Shown: piece after piece, positions 27,435-37,018 of the stretch
Position numbering within the stretch: the stretch's first letter is position 1
Layout: each line of letters starts with the position of its first letter
Assembly: GCF_024330105.1 (NCBI RefSeq)
Contig: NZ_JANDHW010000006.1
Coordinates: 124,001-188,000 of the forward strand
Reading direction: 5' to 3'
Source: Coprobacter tertius
GTDB taxonomy: Bacteria > Bacteroidota > Bacteroidia > Bacteroidales > Coprobacteraceae
Length of the DNA: 64,000 nt
Position numbers and translations under genes: made by a program
The notes under the pieces: generated by a model
What the model was told of the DNA's origin: nothing
The model's input: only the letters and a program-made list of their open reading frames with translations
The model's database searches: none

Positions 27435-28151
27435 ATGAAAACAAAAGACCTGGGCTGTATCGCTGTACTAATACTCCTTTTCGCTCCATTTTTTATCTGG
27501 GATAGAGCATATGATCTCTATCAGGATATTAACCGTGATCATGCCTATATAATGGCCTTTTTTAAATTTGCTATTCTCGCAACTATCGGTGAAATGATAG
27601 GTTTGAGGATAAAAAACGGGCATTACGACGAACCGGGATTCGGCATAATGCCTCGTGCTATCGTATGGGGTTTACTGGGGATCTGGATTGCCATCGCAAT
27701 GAAAACATTTTCTTCGGGAATTCCGGGTCTTATGCAAAGCTTTGGGATCGAAATACCGGTAACCGGCAAACTACCGCTTACCGAAAACATATTCAGAGCT
27801 TTTCTCATCAGTGTAATGATGAATACGACTTTCGGCCCTGTTTTTATGACTTTGCACAAAATTACAGATACTCATATTTTACTAAATGGCGGAAAACTGA
27901 AAGCACTCGTTACTCCGATGCATTTCGGGAAAATATTAGGTTCTCTTAACTGGAAAATACAATGGAATTTCGTTTTCAAAAAAACAATCCCTTTTTTCTG
28001 GATACCGGCCCATACGATAACATTCCTACTACCCACACAATATCAGGTACTTTTTGCCGCTCTGTTGGGTGTAGCTTTAGGAATCATACTTTCAGTCGCC
28101 GCAGTATCGGCTCGTAAAAAAGAAGTTCCTATTATTGAAACTGAAATGTAA
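27435..28151 (+). CDS. Membrane protein with a C-terminal Mpv17/PMP22-like signature
   Basis: A 238 aa protein with about four to five hydrophobic helices. Nothing in the N-terminal half is diagnostic. The last roughly 50 residues (KTIPFFWIPAHTITFLL, then PTQYQVLFAALLGVALGIILS) follow the pattern of the Mpv17/PMP22 family, a eukaryotic group of mitochondrial and peroxisomal channel-like proteins: an aromatic-Pro-His/Gln pair, an NF/TF-like step, the P(L/T)QYxVLF core and an ending in LS. It is next to an MFS gene (3 bases) and 54 bases after kdsA. Similar Bacteroidota proteins exist (from memory), and their role is not known. Confidence 0.6.
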   Translation: MKTKDLGCIAVLILLFAPFFIWDRAYDLYQDINRDHAYIMAFFKFAILATIGEMIGLRIKNGHYDEPGFGIMPRAIVWGLLGIWIAIAMKTFSSGIPGLMQSFGIEIPVTGKLPLTENIFRAFLISVMMNTTFGPVFMTLHKITDTHILLNGGKLKALVTPMHFGKILGSLNWKIQWNFVFKKTIPFFWIPAHTITFLLPTQYQVLFAALLGVALGIILSVAAVSARKKEVPIIETEM

Positions 28152-28154
28152 AAC

Positions 28155-29309
28155 ATGATAAAAAAAATAAATAACTCTCTGCCGGCCATATTTTTCGGAT
28201 ATTTTATTATGGGTTTGGTAGATATTGTTGGCGTTTCGGCCAATTATGTAAAAAACGATTTCAGATTAAGTGACTCCACCACATCATTTCTCCCGATGCT
28301 GGCCTTTATCAGTTTTGCCTTCCTGGCAATTCCTTCCGGTCTACTAATGAATAAAATAGGAAGGAAAAACAGTGTTCTGATAAGTTTTATAATTACGCTC
28401 GTCGCACTTGTTATTCCGATCACTGGATATTCTTTCGGTCATATGCTAACAGCCTTTGCTTTGGTCGGCATAGGCAATACTTTGATGCAAACCTCTATTA
28501 ATCCGTTATTAGGGGATGTCGTATCAGCAGAACGGCTTACCTCCAGCCTTACATTAGGTCAATTCTTCCGATCGCTTTCCTCGGCTCTGGGTCCAGTTTT
28601 GCTTACCGGGATACTGCTCATTACCGGGAATTGGCGTAACTTATTTATTCTGTATGCAATACTAACCTTATCCGCCTGTATATGGTTATGGAAAATCCCC
28701 GTTTTCGAAAGAAAAGAGTTACAACGGCGACCGAGAGAAGAAAAAAATATTTTTTTACTATTTAAAGACAAATACATACTTATGCTTTTCGTCTCTCTGT
28801 TTCTATTTGTAGGAATCGATGTAGGCATGAATGTAAATATCCCCGAGTTTCTTCGGGATAGATGCGGACTATCCCTTACCCAAGCCGGATTAGGTCCCAG
28901 TCTTTATTTTATTGCACGTATTACAGGATCTCTCATCGGAGCTTTTCTGATGTTACGTATCCGTTCTTCGGTAATTTTCCTCATCAGCATGATAATCGGT
29001 GTACTGATTTTTACTTTTATGATGCTGACAAACTCGATAATGGTAATACTTATCTGCATTTTTATCATTGGACTTATGTGTTCGAATGTTTTTTCAATTC
29101 TGCTCGCACTCGCATTGCAACATCGTACAGAACGGGCAAACGAAGTATCGGGACTAATGATCATGGCCGTATCGGGAGGTGCAGTTGTTCCGCTGCTAAC
29201 CGGAACGCTTAACGATATTTCAGGTCATTCCTCGGGAATGTATATATTTTTGGCATGTTTTATCTTATTATCGGGCGCAGCAATAATCATAATACGTAAA
29301 AAAAAGTGA
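28155..29309 (+). CDS. MFS transporter, sugar/fucose permease-like
   Basis: A 384 aa, 12-helix transporter of the major facilitator superfamily. The N terminus (IFFGYFIMGLVDIVGVSANYVKNDF) and the loop LLMNKIGRKNSVL resemble FucP/GlcP-like sugar permeases of Bacteroidota. The substrate cannot be fixed. It starts 3 bases after the Mpv17-like gene, and its end is convergent with a HAD phosphatase gene that could act on a sugar phosphate, a loose functional link. Confidence 0.78.
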   Translation: MIKKINNSLPAIFFGYFIMGLVDIVGVSANYVKNDFRLSDSTTSFLPMLAFISFAFLAIPSGLLMNKIGRKNSVLISFIITLVALVIPITGYSFGHMLTAFALVGIGNTLMQTSINPLLGDVVSAERLTSSLTLGQFFRSLSSALGPVLLTGILLITGNWRNLFILYAILTLSACIWLWKIPVFERKELQRRPREEKNIFLLFKDKYILMLFVSLFLFVGIDVGMNVNIPEFLRDRCGLSLTQAGLGPSLYFIARITGSLIGAFLMLRIRSSVIFLISMIIGVLIFTFMMLTNSIMVILICIFIIGLMCSNVFSILLALALQHRTERANEVSGLMIMAVSGGAVVPLLTGTLNDISGHSSGMYIFLACFILLSGAAIIIIRKKK

Positions 29310-29362
29310 TCCCCATACGGTATTAATCCGTTCTTCTAAGATCACTTTCATCCGATTGAAAA

Positions 29363-29388
29363 CAATGACTCTAAAAAATTAGTCATTG
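29363..29388. terminator. Possible bidirectional hairpin overlapping the HAD gene stop
   Basis: CAATGACT (29363-29370) pairs with AGTCATTG (29381-29388), loop CTAAAAAATT. It sits between convergent genes and overlaps the stop codon of the minus-strand gene. The T/A-rich loop and lack of a good T-run make it a weak call. Confidence 0.35.
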
Positions 29389-30026
29389 TATATTTCAAGC
29401 AATTTTTTATACGTAAAATCGATAAAATCAGGAATAACAATCTTGGCCTTATTACAAATACTTTCGACAGGATGTGTAGTAGATAACCCGACAACTGTCA
29501 TCCCGGCCGCATTCCCGGCTTCCAATCCGGCAAAAGAATCTTCAAAGACACAACATTCTACCGGATCAGCATCGAAAGTTCTTGCTCCCAACAGATAACC
29601 TTCAGGATCGGGTTTAGAACGGGAAATATTCTCAGCCGTAATAATCTCATCAAAATAATCTTTGATTTCCGGCCGTGCAGTATACAAATTCTTCATTTTT
29701 TCGTCATTCGAGCTGGTAACTATAGCCGTTTTCACTCCATTAGCATGTAAATCATCGATAAAAGCCAACACCCCGGGAATAAAATCATATTGCATATGAG
29801 TTTCGAAATATGCAAGAGCTTGCTTAATCTGTTTCTGAATTTCTTTCTGATCTTTAAAATACCGATCGAATATTTGATTTAATGTATTCCCCTTAATAAT
29901 ATAACCGAAATTCTCGATCTCGGGATGAAACTTATCTCCTACCTTACCCCAGAATCTGGAATATTGTGTTTCGGTATCCACTACAACACCATCGAGATCG
30001 AATAAAGCGGCTTTTATCGTTTTCAT
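29379..30026 (-). CDS. HAD-family phosphatase, beta-phosphoglucomutase-like
   Basis: A 215 aa HAD hydrolase. The nucleophile motif is FDLDGVVVDTE with Asp10 and Asp12; the second motif is TSS (AIVTSSNDEKM), and the metal motif is FEDSFAGLEAGNAAGM. A helical cap lies between residues 15 and 90. These features fit the phosphoglycolate phosphatase/beta-phosphoglucomutase subgroup, with sugar phosphates the likely substrates. It stands alone on the minus strand. Confidence 0.85.
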   Translation of the reverse strand: MKTIKAALFDLDGVVVDTETQYSRFWGKVGDKFHPEIENFGYIIKGNTLNQIFDRYFKDQKEIQKQIKQALAYFETHMQYDFIPGVLAFIDDLHANGVKTAIVTSSNDEKMKNLYTARPEIKDYFDEIITAENISRSKPDPEGYLLGARTFDADPVECCVFEDSFAGLEAGNAAGMTVVGLSTTHPVESICNKAKIVIPDFIDFTYKKLLEIYND

Positions 30027-30095
30027 ATGTTTTCTTTTTATTTTGTTTTAACGCTGCAAAGTAAATAAATCGCAAAAGACTATACAAATAATTAG

Positions 30096-30103
30096 TACCT
30101 TTG
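30096..30103 (+). promoter_or_regulatory. -7 box for the MATE gene
   Basis: TACCTTTG is a full TAnnTTTG match, 26 bases before the ATG at 30129. Confidence 0.6.
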
Positions 30104-30128
30104 CATCGACAAAAGTTGCGAAATTTTT

Positions 30129-31502
30129 ATGACAGATACTAACTCTCCACTCGTACTGGGAACGCGTCCCATAGGGAAGTTACTAATAGAATATTCAATT
30201 CCGGCCATAATCGGAATGACAGTAACCTCGCTTTATAACATTATCGACAGTATATTTATCGGACACGGAGTGGGCCCGCTGGCAATCACCGGCCTTGCCA
30301 TTACCTTTCCCTTGATGAATCTTGTCATTGCATTTTGTACACTTGTCGCTGTCGGAGGAGCAACCATCAGTTCAATATATCTGGGACAAAAAAATACAGA
30401 ACGAGCAACTGAAGTTTTACATAATGTTTTTATTCTCTGTATTGTTCACGCTGTTTGCTTCGGGGCAATTACTTACGTTTTTCTCGATCCTATATTGATG
30501 TTTTTCGGCGCAAGTACCGAAACCTTACCTTATGCCCGAGATTTTATGCAAATCATATTACTGGGTTCCCCCATTTCGTTTGTATTTATCGGACTTAACA
30601 ATATCATGCGGGCTACAGGATATCCTAAAAAAGCGATGCTATCCTCTTTATTTACCGTGGGCGCCAATATTATTATCGCACCCATATTCATTTTTTGGAT
30701 GGAATGGGGAATGCGTGGTGCTGCATTTGCCACAATTCTTTCTCAAGTTTGCGGTATGATATGGATTCTGAATCATTTTTATAATAAAAAAAGCTTTATC
30801 CATTTTGAAAAAGGAGATTACAAGCTAAAAAAACGTATTATCCTGAGCATATATGCCATTGGAATGTCTCCGTTTCTCATGAATGCCTGCGCCTGTATCG
30901 TCGTCATAATTATCAATACCAGCCTAAGAAGCTACGGCGGAGACCTCGCTATAGGAGCTTACGGTATCGTTAACCGTATGCTTACCCTTTTTGTAATGAT
31001 TGTCATGGGATTATCCCAAGGCATGCAGCCTATAATCGGATATAATTACGGAGCCCGCCAATTCGACCGCGTACGCACAACTCTACGTTATTGTATACTG
31101 GCGGGTGTAAGCATTACCACATTCGGTTTTCTCATAAGCGAAATTTTTCCTCACGCCGTTGTAGCGATGTTTACCAACAGTGCAGAACTTACCGAATTGG
31201 CCAACACAGGATTACGCATTGCCTGCTTGATGTTTCCGTTGGTGGGTTGCCAAATTATTATTTCTAACTTTTTTCAGTCGATCGGCAAATCCCAAGTATC
31301 TATATTTCTTTCTCTCTCCCGACAATTATTATTTCTTATTCCCTGTCTTATAATTTTGCCGAAACATTATGGAACAACCGGAATATGGGCCAGTATGCCG
31401 GCATCAGACTTCATTGCATCCGTTATCGCAGTAATTACTTTATTTATTCATTTCAACCGGATAAAAAAGAAAAACACGAAAGAAATAAACATCAATGTAT
31501 AA
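30129..31502 (+). CDS. MATE family efflux transporter
   Basis: A 457 aa, 12-helix multidrug/toxin extrusion protein. The N terminus LLIEYSIPAIIGMTVTSLYNIIDSIFIGHGVG is the standard MATE opening, and the halves repeat it (PFLMNACACIVVIIINTSLRSYG). It exports cationic drugs or metabolites in exchange for Na+ or H+. The gene has its own -7 box and no partner gene. The roughly 270 bases after it contain nothing but the rpsP terminator of the other strand. Confidence 0.93.
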   Translation: MTDTNSPLVLGTRPIGKLLIEYSIPAIIGMTVTSLYNIIDSIFIGHGVGPLAITGLAITFPLMNLVIAFCTLVAVGGATISSIYLGQKNTERATEVLHNVFILCIVHAVCFGAITYVFLDPILMFFGASTETLPYARDFMQIILLGSPISFVFIGLNNIMRATGYPKKAMLSSLFTVGANIIIAPIFIFWMEWGMRGAAFATILSQVCGMIWILNHFYNKKSFIHFEKGDYKLKKRIILSIYAIGMSPFLMNACACIVVIIINTSLRSYGGDLAIGAYGIVNRMLTLFVMIVMGLSQGMQPIIGYNYGARQFDRVRTTLRYCILAGVSITTFGFLISEIFPHAVVAMFTNSAELTELANTGLRIACLMFPLVGCQIIISNFFQSIGKSQVSIFLSLSRQLLFLIPCLIILPKHYGTTGIWASMPASDFIASVIAVITLFIHFNRIKKKNTKEININV

Positions 31503-31718
31503 GCTAAAGGTTGAATCAATAACTACAAAAAGATCATTGTTTACTATCCCAATATAATTAAGTAAGAATACTATTTATAGTACAACAGAACAAAATACCT
31601 CATTTATTGTACGATAACAATACCTATGGATAATTTAATTCTGCGTTATTTTCAACATAAATCACCTCATTAAACCTCTCCTCAATAAAATAAAGCATAC
31701 CGGAAGATTGTAAATAAA

Positions 31719-31749
31719 AAACGGCTGATCCCGATAAGATCAACCGTTT
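31719..31749 (-). terminator. Terminator after rpsP
   Basis: AAACGGCTGATC (31719-31730) and GATCAACCGTTT (31738-31749) pair with one mismatch. On the minus strand the stem is followed by a TTTTTTATTT run. Confidence 0.8.
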
Positions 31750-31770
31750 AATAATTCTATGCTGTATTTA

Positions 31771-32340
31771 TTATTCAGCACTTTCTGTAGCAGGAGTTTC
31801 CTCTGCAGCAGGTGCAGCCTCTTCGGCAGGAGCTTCCTCTGCAGTTGCGGCAGCAGCGGCTTCAGCAGCAGCGGCAGCTTTTTCTGCTTTCTTTTTAGCG
31901 ACCACCTCAGCGATAGCTTTATTGACTTCCTGTTCGGCTTCGAGACGTTTTTTAGCATCGAGAGCCTTAGCTTCGCTTAATTTTGCCTTTTCAGCATCAG
32001 TTGCACTCTGTTTGTTTTTCAACCAAGCATCGAAACGCTTATCGGCTTCTTCCTGAGAAAATGCGCCTTTCTTTACACCACCCAATAAATGCTTTTTCAG
32101 CATCACGCCTTGCGCAGACAAAATATTACGAGTGGTATCGGTGGGTTGAGCACCGGTTTGCAGCCAATACAAAGCTCTATCGAAATCCAAATTTATTGTA
32201 GCAGGATTAGTGTTCGGATTATATGAACCTATCCTTTCAATAAACTTACCATCACGTGGTGCCCTGCTATCGGCGATTACAATTTGATAAAACGGATATG
32301 ATTTGCGTCCGTGTCTTTGTAATCTGATTTTTGTTGCCAT
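31771..32340 (-). CDS. rpsP: 30S ribosomal protein S16 with a long acidic/Ala-rich tail
   Basis: A 189 aa protein. Residues 1-105 are a normal S16 ([31 protein letters not shown] and so on). The remaining roughly 85 residues are a Lys/Ala/Glu-rich helix and an Ala/Glu/Pro tail ([15 protein letters not shown]). E. coli S16 is only about 82 residues, so the tail doubles the protein; a tail of this type is common in Bacteroidota. It probably projects from the ribosome surface. The gene has its own promoter and terminator. Confidence 0.95.
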   Translation of the reverse strand: MATKIRLQRHGRKSYPFYQIVIADSRAPRDGKFIERIGSYNPNTNPATINLDFDRALYWLQTGAQPTDTTRNILSAQGVMLKKHLLGGVKKGAFSQEEADKRFDAWLKNKQSATDAEKAKLSEAKALDAKKRLEAEQEVNKAIAEVVAKKKAEKAAAAAEAAAAATAEEAPAEEAAPAAEETPATESAE

Positions 32341-32379
32341 TTGAAATTTTTTAATTAGTTAATATTTGCATTAGCGGCA

Positions 32380-32410
32380 CAAAGGTACGATAATCCTTTC
32401 GAGTTGCAAA
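32380..32410 (-). promoter_or_regulatory. rpsP promoter with both -7 and -33 boxes
   Basis: On the minus strand TACCTTTG (32387-32380) is the -7 box, and TTTG (32410-32407) lies exactly 19 bases upstream, the textbook Bacteroidota spacing. It is the clearest promoter in the window. Confidence 0.8.
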
Positions 32411-32508
32411 ATATATCGCCCTATAATTTTAGTAAGATAAAATATAATAAAATCATAAATTATCGGTATTGTCATCATTTTGTAATTAGTTGTAAAATCA
32501 TTTTCATC

Positions 32509-32516
32509 TACATTTG
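32509..32516 (+). promoter_or_regulatory. -7 box for the T9SS cargo pair
   Basis: TACATTTG matches TAnnTTTG, 120 bases before the ATG at 32636. The stretch between rpsP and this gene (about 295 bases) otherwise holds only the rpsP promoter. Confidence 0.5.
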
Positions 32517-32635
32517 CTAATAAATAAAAAGTACATCGAAATATGAAAAATTATTTGTAATTCTATTGCAGAATCCTTAAATTTGATTGTTTCTATGATA
32601 TATACCACTTAGTATTAACCAAAACAGTTTATTGT

Positions 32636-34291
32636 ATGAAGAATTTTACTCGAATTACAGGATTAATTTCCTTATTTTGCGCACTGGCCTTTATTGGGAA
32701 TGCGCAAACTTATCTCATCGATGAGAACTTTCAAAGTTGGACCGAACACAAATCCTACTCCACTTTTACACAAGAAGTAACAGGTGCAGGAACTTATAAT
32801 GCTACACAGTGTATGAACTTTGCAACCGGAAATCCGAACGGAACTACTTTAGGCGAATGTTCAGAAGGATACTTACAAATGAATAACACTAAAAGTAGTA
32901 CTTTAGTGTTACCTGAAGTAGCTTCGATAGGAGACATTACAATCGGTATCATATCGAGTTCGGCTTCGGGAACAAGAACCGTAAAAATAACGAATAATGC
33001 AAACGGAGATGAAGTCGCAACATTTGTATATGATTGTGCGGCAAATAATAAAACAGGAAAATTATATACCGAAACCGTGAACATTAAAACTCCCGTTACG
33101 CTAAAAATCGAAGTAATAGGAGCCACTTATATTCATGATCTTAAAATTTCGCAGTATGAAGCACCTACCGTACCGACTCTTACTGTAGCCGAAAATCTCG
33201 ATTTCGAAACTCAATATGTAGGATCTTCAACCCCGAAAACACTGAATATAAAAGGAGACCAGTTAACCGACAGTGAATTCAATTATACTGTTACCGGCGA
33301 TGCATTCTCAGGAAGTGGTACGATTACCGCCGCTGAATTGACTTCGGAAACCGGAAAGGACATTGAAATTACATTTGCTCCCACCGAAGTTAAAAGTTAT
33401 ACCGGTACGGTAACTATTACAAGTGCAGTCGATTTTGCGGGAGATAAAGCCGTTACAATAGCTTTAACTGGTAACGGAAAAGCTACTCCTACGGAAGTCG
33501 CAACGATTGCCGCCATGAAGGAGGCATTCGAAACCAACCCCGATCAAGAATTTTCACTTACCGGTAAACCGGTAGTAACTTTCGTGTCACCCGATTATAC
33601 TCATGCAAAATATATTCAAGATGCCACCGGTAACCTTTTGATATTTGACCGGGAAGGTATTATTACCGGTGAATATGCCGTAGGAGATGAAATAGGCAAT
33701 CTGAAAGGAACACTTTCTATTTATAACGGAATGATGCAATTCGCACCGCTGGCAGATGCCGTAAAAGGAGAATCAGGTAAAACTGTAACCCCTCAAGAAA
33801 AAATTCCGGCCGATATTACGGCTGACGATGCCGCTGCATTAGTACTTATAAAAAATGTCGAAATCGACGCAACGGGTAATTGGGCAAAAGGTCAGAGTTA
33901 CAACCTGAAAAATATCGCTTCTCCGGTTATCAGAACCCAGTATGACGATATGCCTTATATCGGACAGCCAATACCTGCCGAAGCACAGGATATTACCGGA
34001 GTCGTTCTGGTATTTAACACGACCATACAACTGGTTCCCCAATCATTCGTGACTTCTATCCCCGGAAGCATAGAAACTTCGGACATAAATACCCTAAAGG
34101 TATATGCTTCTAACGGAACCGTTTATGTAAACGCACCCGCAGGATCGAATATCGAAGTATATAATATTCTCGGGCAAATCGTTGCACAAACGACAGCTAT
34201 CGACGGTCTTACTACGATCAGTATACAAAAAGCCCAAAAAGGTATTTATCTGGTAAAAGTCGGAAACAAAACCCAATCGGTTAAACTCTGA
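32636..34291 (+). CDS. Secreted T9SS cargo protein with OB-fold-like/DUF5689-like domain
   Basis: A 551 aa exported protein. A signal peptide ends near residue 24 (FIGNA, then QTYLIDENFQSW). Residues about 25-175 look like a jelly-roll/choice-of-anchor type domain, about 180-285 like an Ig-like domain (LNIKGDQLTDSEF ... AVTIALTGNG) and about 290-465 like the DUF5689/OB-fold nuclease-associated domain (YIQDATGNLLIFD ... DITGVVLVFN). The C-terminal roughly 75 residues (GSNIEVYNILGQIVAQ ... GIYLVKVGNKTQSVKL) are a classical T9SS type A sorting domain. Function is unknown; a surface or secreted binding role is likely. It overlaps the next gene by one base. Confidence 0.8.
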   Translation: MKNFTRITGLISLFCALAFIGNAQTYLIDENFQSWTEHKSYSTFTQEVTGAGTYNATQCMNFATGNPNGTTLGECSEGYLQMNNTKSSTLVLPEVASIGDITIGIISSSASGTRTVKITNNANGDEVATFVYDCAANNKTGKLYTETVNIKTPVTLKIEVIGATYIHDLKISQYEAPTVPTLTVAENLDFETQYVGSSTPKTLNIKGDQLTDSEFNYTVTGDAFSGSGTITAAELTSETGKDIEITFAPTEVKSYTGTVTITSAVDFAGDKAVTIALTGNGKATPTEVATIAAMKEAFETNPDQEFSLTGKPVVTFVSPDYTHAKYIQDATGNLLIFDREGIITGEYAVGDEIGNLKGTLSIYNGMMQFAPLADAVKGESGKTVTPQEKIPADITADDAAALVLIKNVEIDATGNWAKGQSYNLKNIASPVIRTQYDDMPYIGQPIPAEAQDITGVVLVFNTTIQLVPQSFVTSIPGSIETSDINTLKVYASNGTVYVNAPAGSNIEVYNILGQIVAQTTAIDGLTTISIQKAQKGIYLVKVGNKTQSVKL

Positions 34292-35289
34292 TGAAAAGAC
34301 AATTTATAATACCGACAAAGGCGTGGTTAATCCACGCCTTTGTTTTCCTGTTCCCTTCCATTTTTACTATACAAGCACAAAATGTATGGACTGAATATTT
34401 TAACTATGGAACTGGAAATTTATTAAGCAATCAGGAAAACTGGGAAATGCTTTCATCAGGAAATGATGTTTTGCATATTACCGATGGACTTTCTTTTCCG
34501 GGTTACCCGGGGTCGAACCAGGGATATGCAGTACGTTTAGAGAATGATGGTGCCGCGGAATGCACTGCTTTCCCGGCAATCGAATCCGGAAATATTTACA
34601 TGGCATTTCTGGCCCGAATAAAAGCAAGTAGTAAAGATCAGTATTTTATACATCTTTGGGATGGAAACCTTCCCTTTTGGAACGGAGGTACCGACAGGAA
34701 TTTTCTTTATAACGGTCGGATCTATGGATCGGCAGACGGTAAAAATGTAGGATTGTCATTCGGCGATAATAGCAAACGCGTTATGACAATCGGAGAAACA
34801 ATAGATCCGGAGAAAGTGTATCTTTTTGTTCTCAAATATGAAATAGTCTCGGGAAACAATAACGATAAAGTAAGTCTGTTTTTATTCGATTCGATGCCCG
34901 ATGCAGAACCGGATAGTCCACTTATCGGCCCATTATCGGATGCAAATAAAGGAGATATTGTACCTGCCGGACTCGGAATACGCCCCGGATACGAAGGTCA
35001 AGATATCGTAATCGGAGGCATACGGGTTGCCTCTTCCTGGAATGAAGCTGTAAAAGGAAAGTCTTCTGGAACAATCATCCGTACCGCTACGACAACTGAT
35101 ATAAATGTATCAACAGGAAAATTAATCGTTACAAGCAAGCAGGAAGAATTAATTTCTATCTATACAACCGAAGGAAAACTGATAGAACAGTTAAAGAATA
35201 AACCGGGTACACATATATATACGCCTGCTTTAACACCGGGTATTTATATTATAAAATCCAAGAATAAAACCTTTAAAATCAAATGGTGA
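34291..35289 (+). CDS. Secreted T9SS cargo protein, lectin-like
   Basis: A 332 aa exported protein. The signal peptide is unusual, preceded by a charged stretch (MKRQFIIPTKAWLIHAF), and ends near residue 29 (TIQA, then QNVWTEYFNY). Residues about 30-255 resemble a concanavalin/jelly-roll fold (YFNYGTGNLLSNQENWEM ... RVASSWNEAVKG), seen in many Bacteroidota surface proteins. The last roughly 70 residues (LISIYTTEGKLIEQL ... TPGIYIIKSKNKTFKIKW) are a T9SS type A sorting domain. The start overlaps the stop of the upstream gene (one base), so the two are translationally coupled and likely delivered together. Confidence 0.78.
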   Translation: MKRQFIIPTKAWLIHAFVFLFPSIFTIQAQNVWTEYFNYGTGNLLSNQENWEMLSSGNDVLHITDGLSFPGYPGSNQGYAVRLENDGAAECTAFPAIESGNIYMAFLARIKASSKDQYFIHLWDGNLPFWNGGTDRNFLYNGRIYGSADGKNVGLSFGDNSKRVMTIGETIDPEKVYLFVLKYEIVSGNNNDKVSLFLFDSMPDAEPDSPLIGPLSDANKGDIVPAGLGIRPGYEGQDIVIGGIRVASSWNEAVKGKSSGTIIRTATTTDINVSTGKLIVTSKQEELISIYTTEGKLIEQLKNKPGTHIYTPALTPGIYIIKSKNKTFKIKW

Positions 35290-35347
35290 TATATAGTTTA
35301 TAAAAAACGACCGCTTGAAAGCGGTCGTTTTTTATAAACTATATATC
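35288..35347. terminator. Bidirectional terminator with a perfect 28-bp stem
   Basis: Arms at 35288-35315 and 35320-35347 are perfect complements with a TGAA loop. The stem core is ACGACCGCT/AGCGGTCGT flanked by an A6/T6 pair. It overlaps the stop codon of the lectin-like gene and lies 3 bases from the end of proS on the other strand. Confidence 0.92.
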
Positions 35348-35350
35348 ACA

Positions 35351-36832
35351 TCAATAAGCCCTTGCAAACAATACCCGACGTTGAGAAGGTTTACCGGTAA
35401 CCATACATACACCAGGAGTCTTATCTCCATCAAAAGGTATACAACGTATAGTCGCTTTAGTCTCCTCCTTTATCTTCTCTTCGGTCTCAGGGGTACCGTC
35501 CCAATGTGCAAGAATAAATCCGCCTTTTTCGATCTCTTCCTTAAATTCATCATAGCTATCGACTTCACGTATTTGAGAAGCACGAAAATCTGCCGCTTTT
35601 TTATAAATATTAGCCTGAATCTCCTCCAGAAGATCTTTAACTACCTGTTCGATATTATCACAAGAAATTGTTTCCTTCTCAAGAGTATCCCGACGCATAA
35701 CTTCTACTGTATTATTTTCAAGATCGCGACCTCCCATCACCAGACGAACCGGCACTCCTTTCAGCTCATAATCGGCAAATTTAAATCCAGGACGCTTGTT
35801 ATCGGCATTATCATATTTTACAGATATTCCCATAGTTTTTAAACGAGCGACAATACCGGCAACTTTCTCATCGATTTGAGCCAACTGTTCCATATTTTTA
35901 TAGATAGGAATAATAACGACTTGTATCGGAGCCAATTTAGGAGGTAACACCAAACCATTATCATCTGAATGAGACATGATGAGTGCACCCATAAGACGAG
36001 TAGAAACCCCCCATGATGTAGCCCATACATAATCGAGTTTATTGTTTTTATCTACAAACTGAACATCGAAAGCCTTGGCAAAATTCTGTCCGAGAAAATG
36101 CGAAGTTCCCGATTGCAATGCTTTTCCATCTTGCATCAAGGCTTCGATAGTATACGTATCGAGAGCTCCTGCAAAACGTTCATTCGCCGATTTTACACCT
36201 TTTATAACAGGCATTGCCATAAAATTTTCAGCGAAATCGGCATACACGTTCAACATACGTTGAGCTTCTTCCTCTGCTTCTTCCCGAGTCGCATGCGCCG
36301 TATGCCCTTCCTGCCACAAAAACTCTGCAGTACGTAAGAAAAGTCGGGTACGCATTTCCCATCGCATCACATTGGCCCACTGATTACAAAGGATAGGAAG
36401 ATCGCGATAAGACTGTATCCAATTTTTATACGTACTCCAAATAATCGTTTCCGAGGTCGGTCTTATTATTAGTTCCTCTTCGAGTTTTGCCGCCGGATCG
36501 ACAATGACCCCCGAACCATCTTCTGCATTTTTCAACCGGTAATGTGTCACTACCGCACACTCTTTCGCAAAACCCTCTACATGCTCCGCTTCACGACTCA
36601 GATATGATTTGGGAATCAATAACGGAAAATAGGCATTTACATGTCCGGTTTCTTTAAACATATCATCGAGCTGACGCTGCATTTTTTCCCAGATTGCATA
36701 TCCGTAAGGCTTTATCACCATACATCCGCGCACAGCAGACTGTTCGGCCAAATCGGCTTTTACGACCAAATCATTATACCACTGCGAATAATTATCGCTG
36801 CGTTTGGTCAAATCCTTTAATTCTTTTGCCAT
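35351..36832 (-). CDS. proS: Prolyl-tRNA synthetase, archaeal/eukaryotic type
   Basis: A 493 aa class II aminoacyl-tRNA synthetase that charges tRNA-Pro. It is the short archaeal/eukaryotic type, lacking the INS editing domain of the E. coli enzyme. Visible motifs: the motif 2 loop around [47 protein letters not shown] and the motif 3 region [26 protein letters not shown]. The C-terminal zinc-like domain follows. The ATG at 36832 ([13 protein letters not shown]) is preferred to one at 36874, because a -7 box sits about 60 bases upstream of 36832 and the longer N terminus is not family-like. Confidence 0.95.
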   Translation of the reverse strand: MAKELKDLTKRSDNYSQWYNDLVVKADLAEQSAVRGCMVIKPYGYAIWEKMQRQLDDMFKETGHVNAYFPLLIPKSYLSREAEHVEGFAKECAVVTHYRLKNAEDGSGVIVDPAAKLEEELIIRPTSETIIWSTYKNWIQSYRDLPILCNQWANVMRWEMRTRLFLRTAEFLWQEGHTAHATREEAEEEAQRMLNVYADFAENFMAMPVIKGVKSANERFAGALDTYTIEALMQDGKALQSGTSHFLGQNFAKAFDVQFVDKNNKLDYVWATSWGVSTRLMGALIMSHSDDNGLVLPPKLAPIQVVIIPIYKNMEQLAQIDEKVAGIVARLKTMGISVKYDNADNKRPGFKFADYELKGVPVRLVMGGRDLENNTVEVMRRDTLEKETISCDNIEQVVKDLLEEIQANIYKKAADFRASQIREVDSYDEFKEEIEKGGFILAHWDGTPETEEKIKEETKATIRCIPFDGDKTPGVCMVTGKPSQRRVLFARAY

Positions 36833-36892
36833 TTTTGTTATGATTGTTACTTTATATTCGATCGCTTCCCGCATCTATGTATTACGGGTGTG

Positions 36893-36900
36893 CAAAAATA
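36893..36900 (-). promoter_or_regulatory. -7 box for proS
   Basis: Minus strand reads TATTTTTG, a TAnnTTTG match, 60 bases before the chosen proS start. Confidence 0.5.
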
Positions 36901-37018
36901 GACAAAAAAGACGAGAGATAAAAGGGATATAAAAAAATCTCCGTTTTTTAAGAAGTCGGACTTTCGGATATTATAAAGCTACTGCATTCAATATATCACT
37001 CAGAATAAAAACCGAGAA

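Noticed and set aside
31740-31958. Leu/Lys-rich minus-strand frame
   Set aside because: It is a shadow of the repetitive tail of rpsP.
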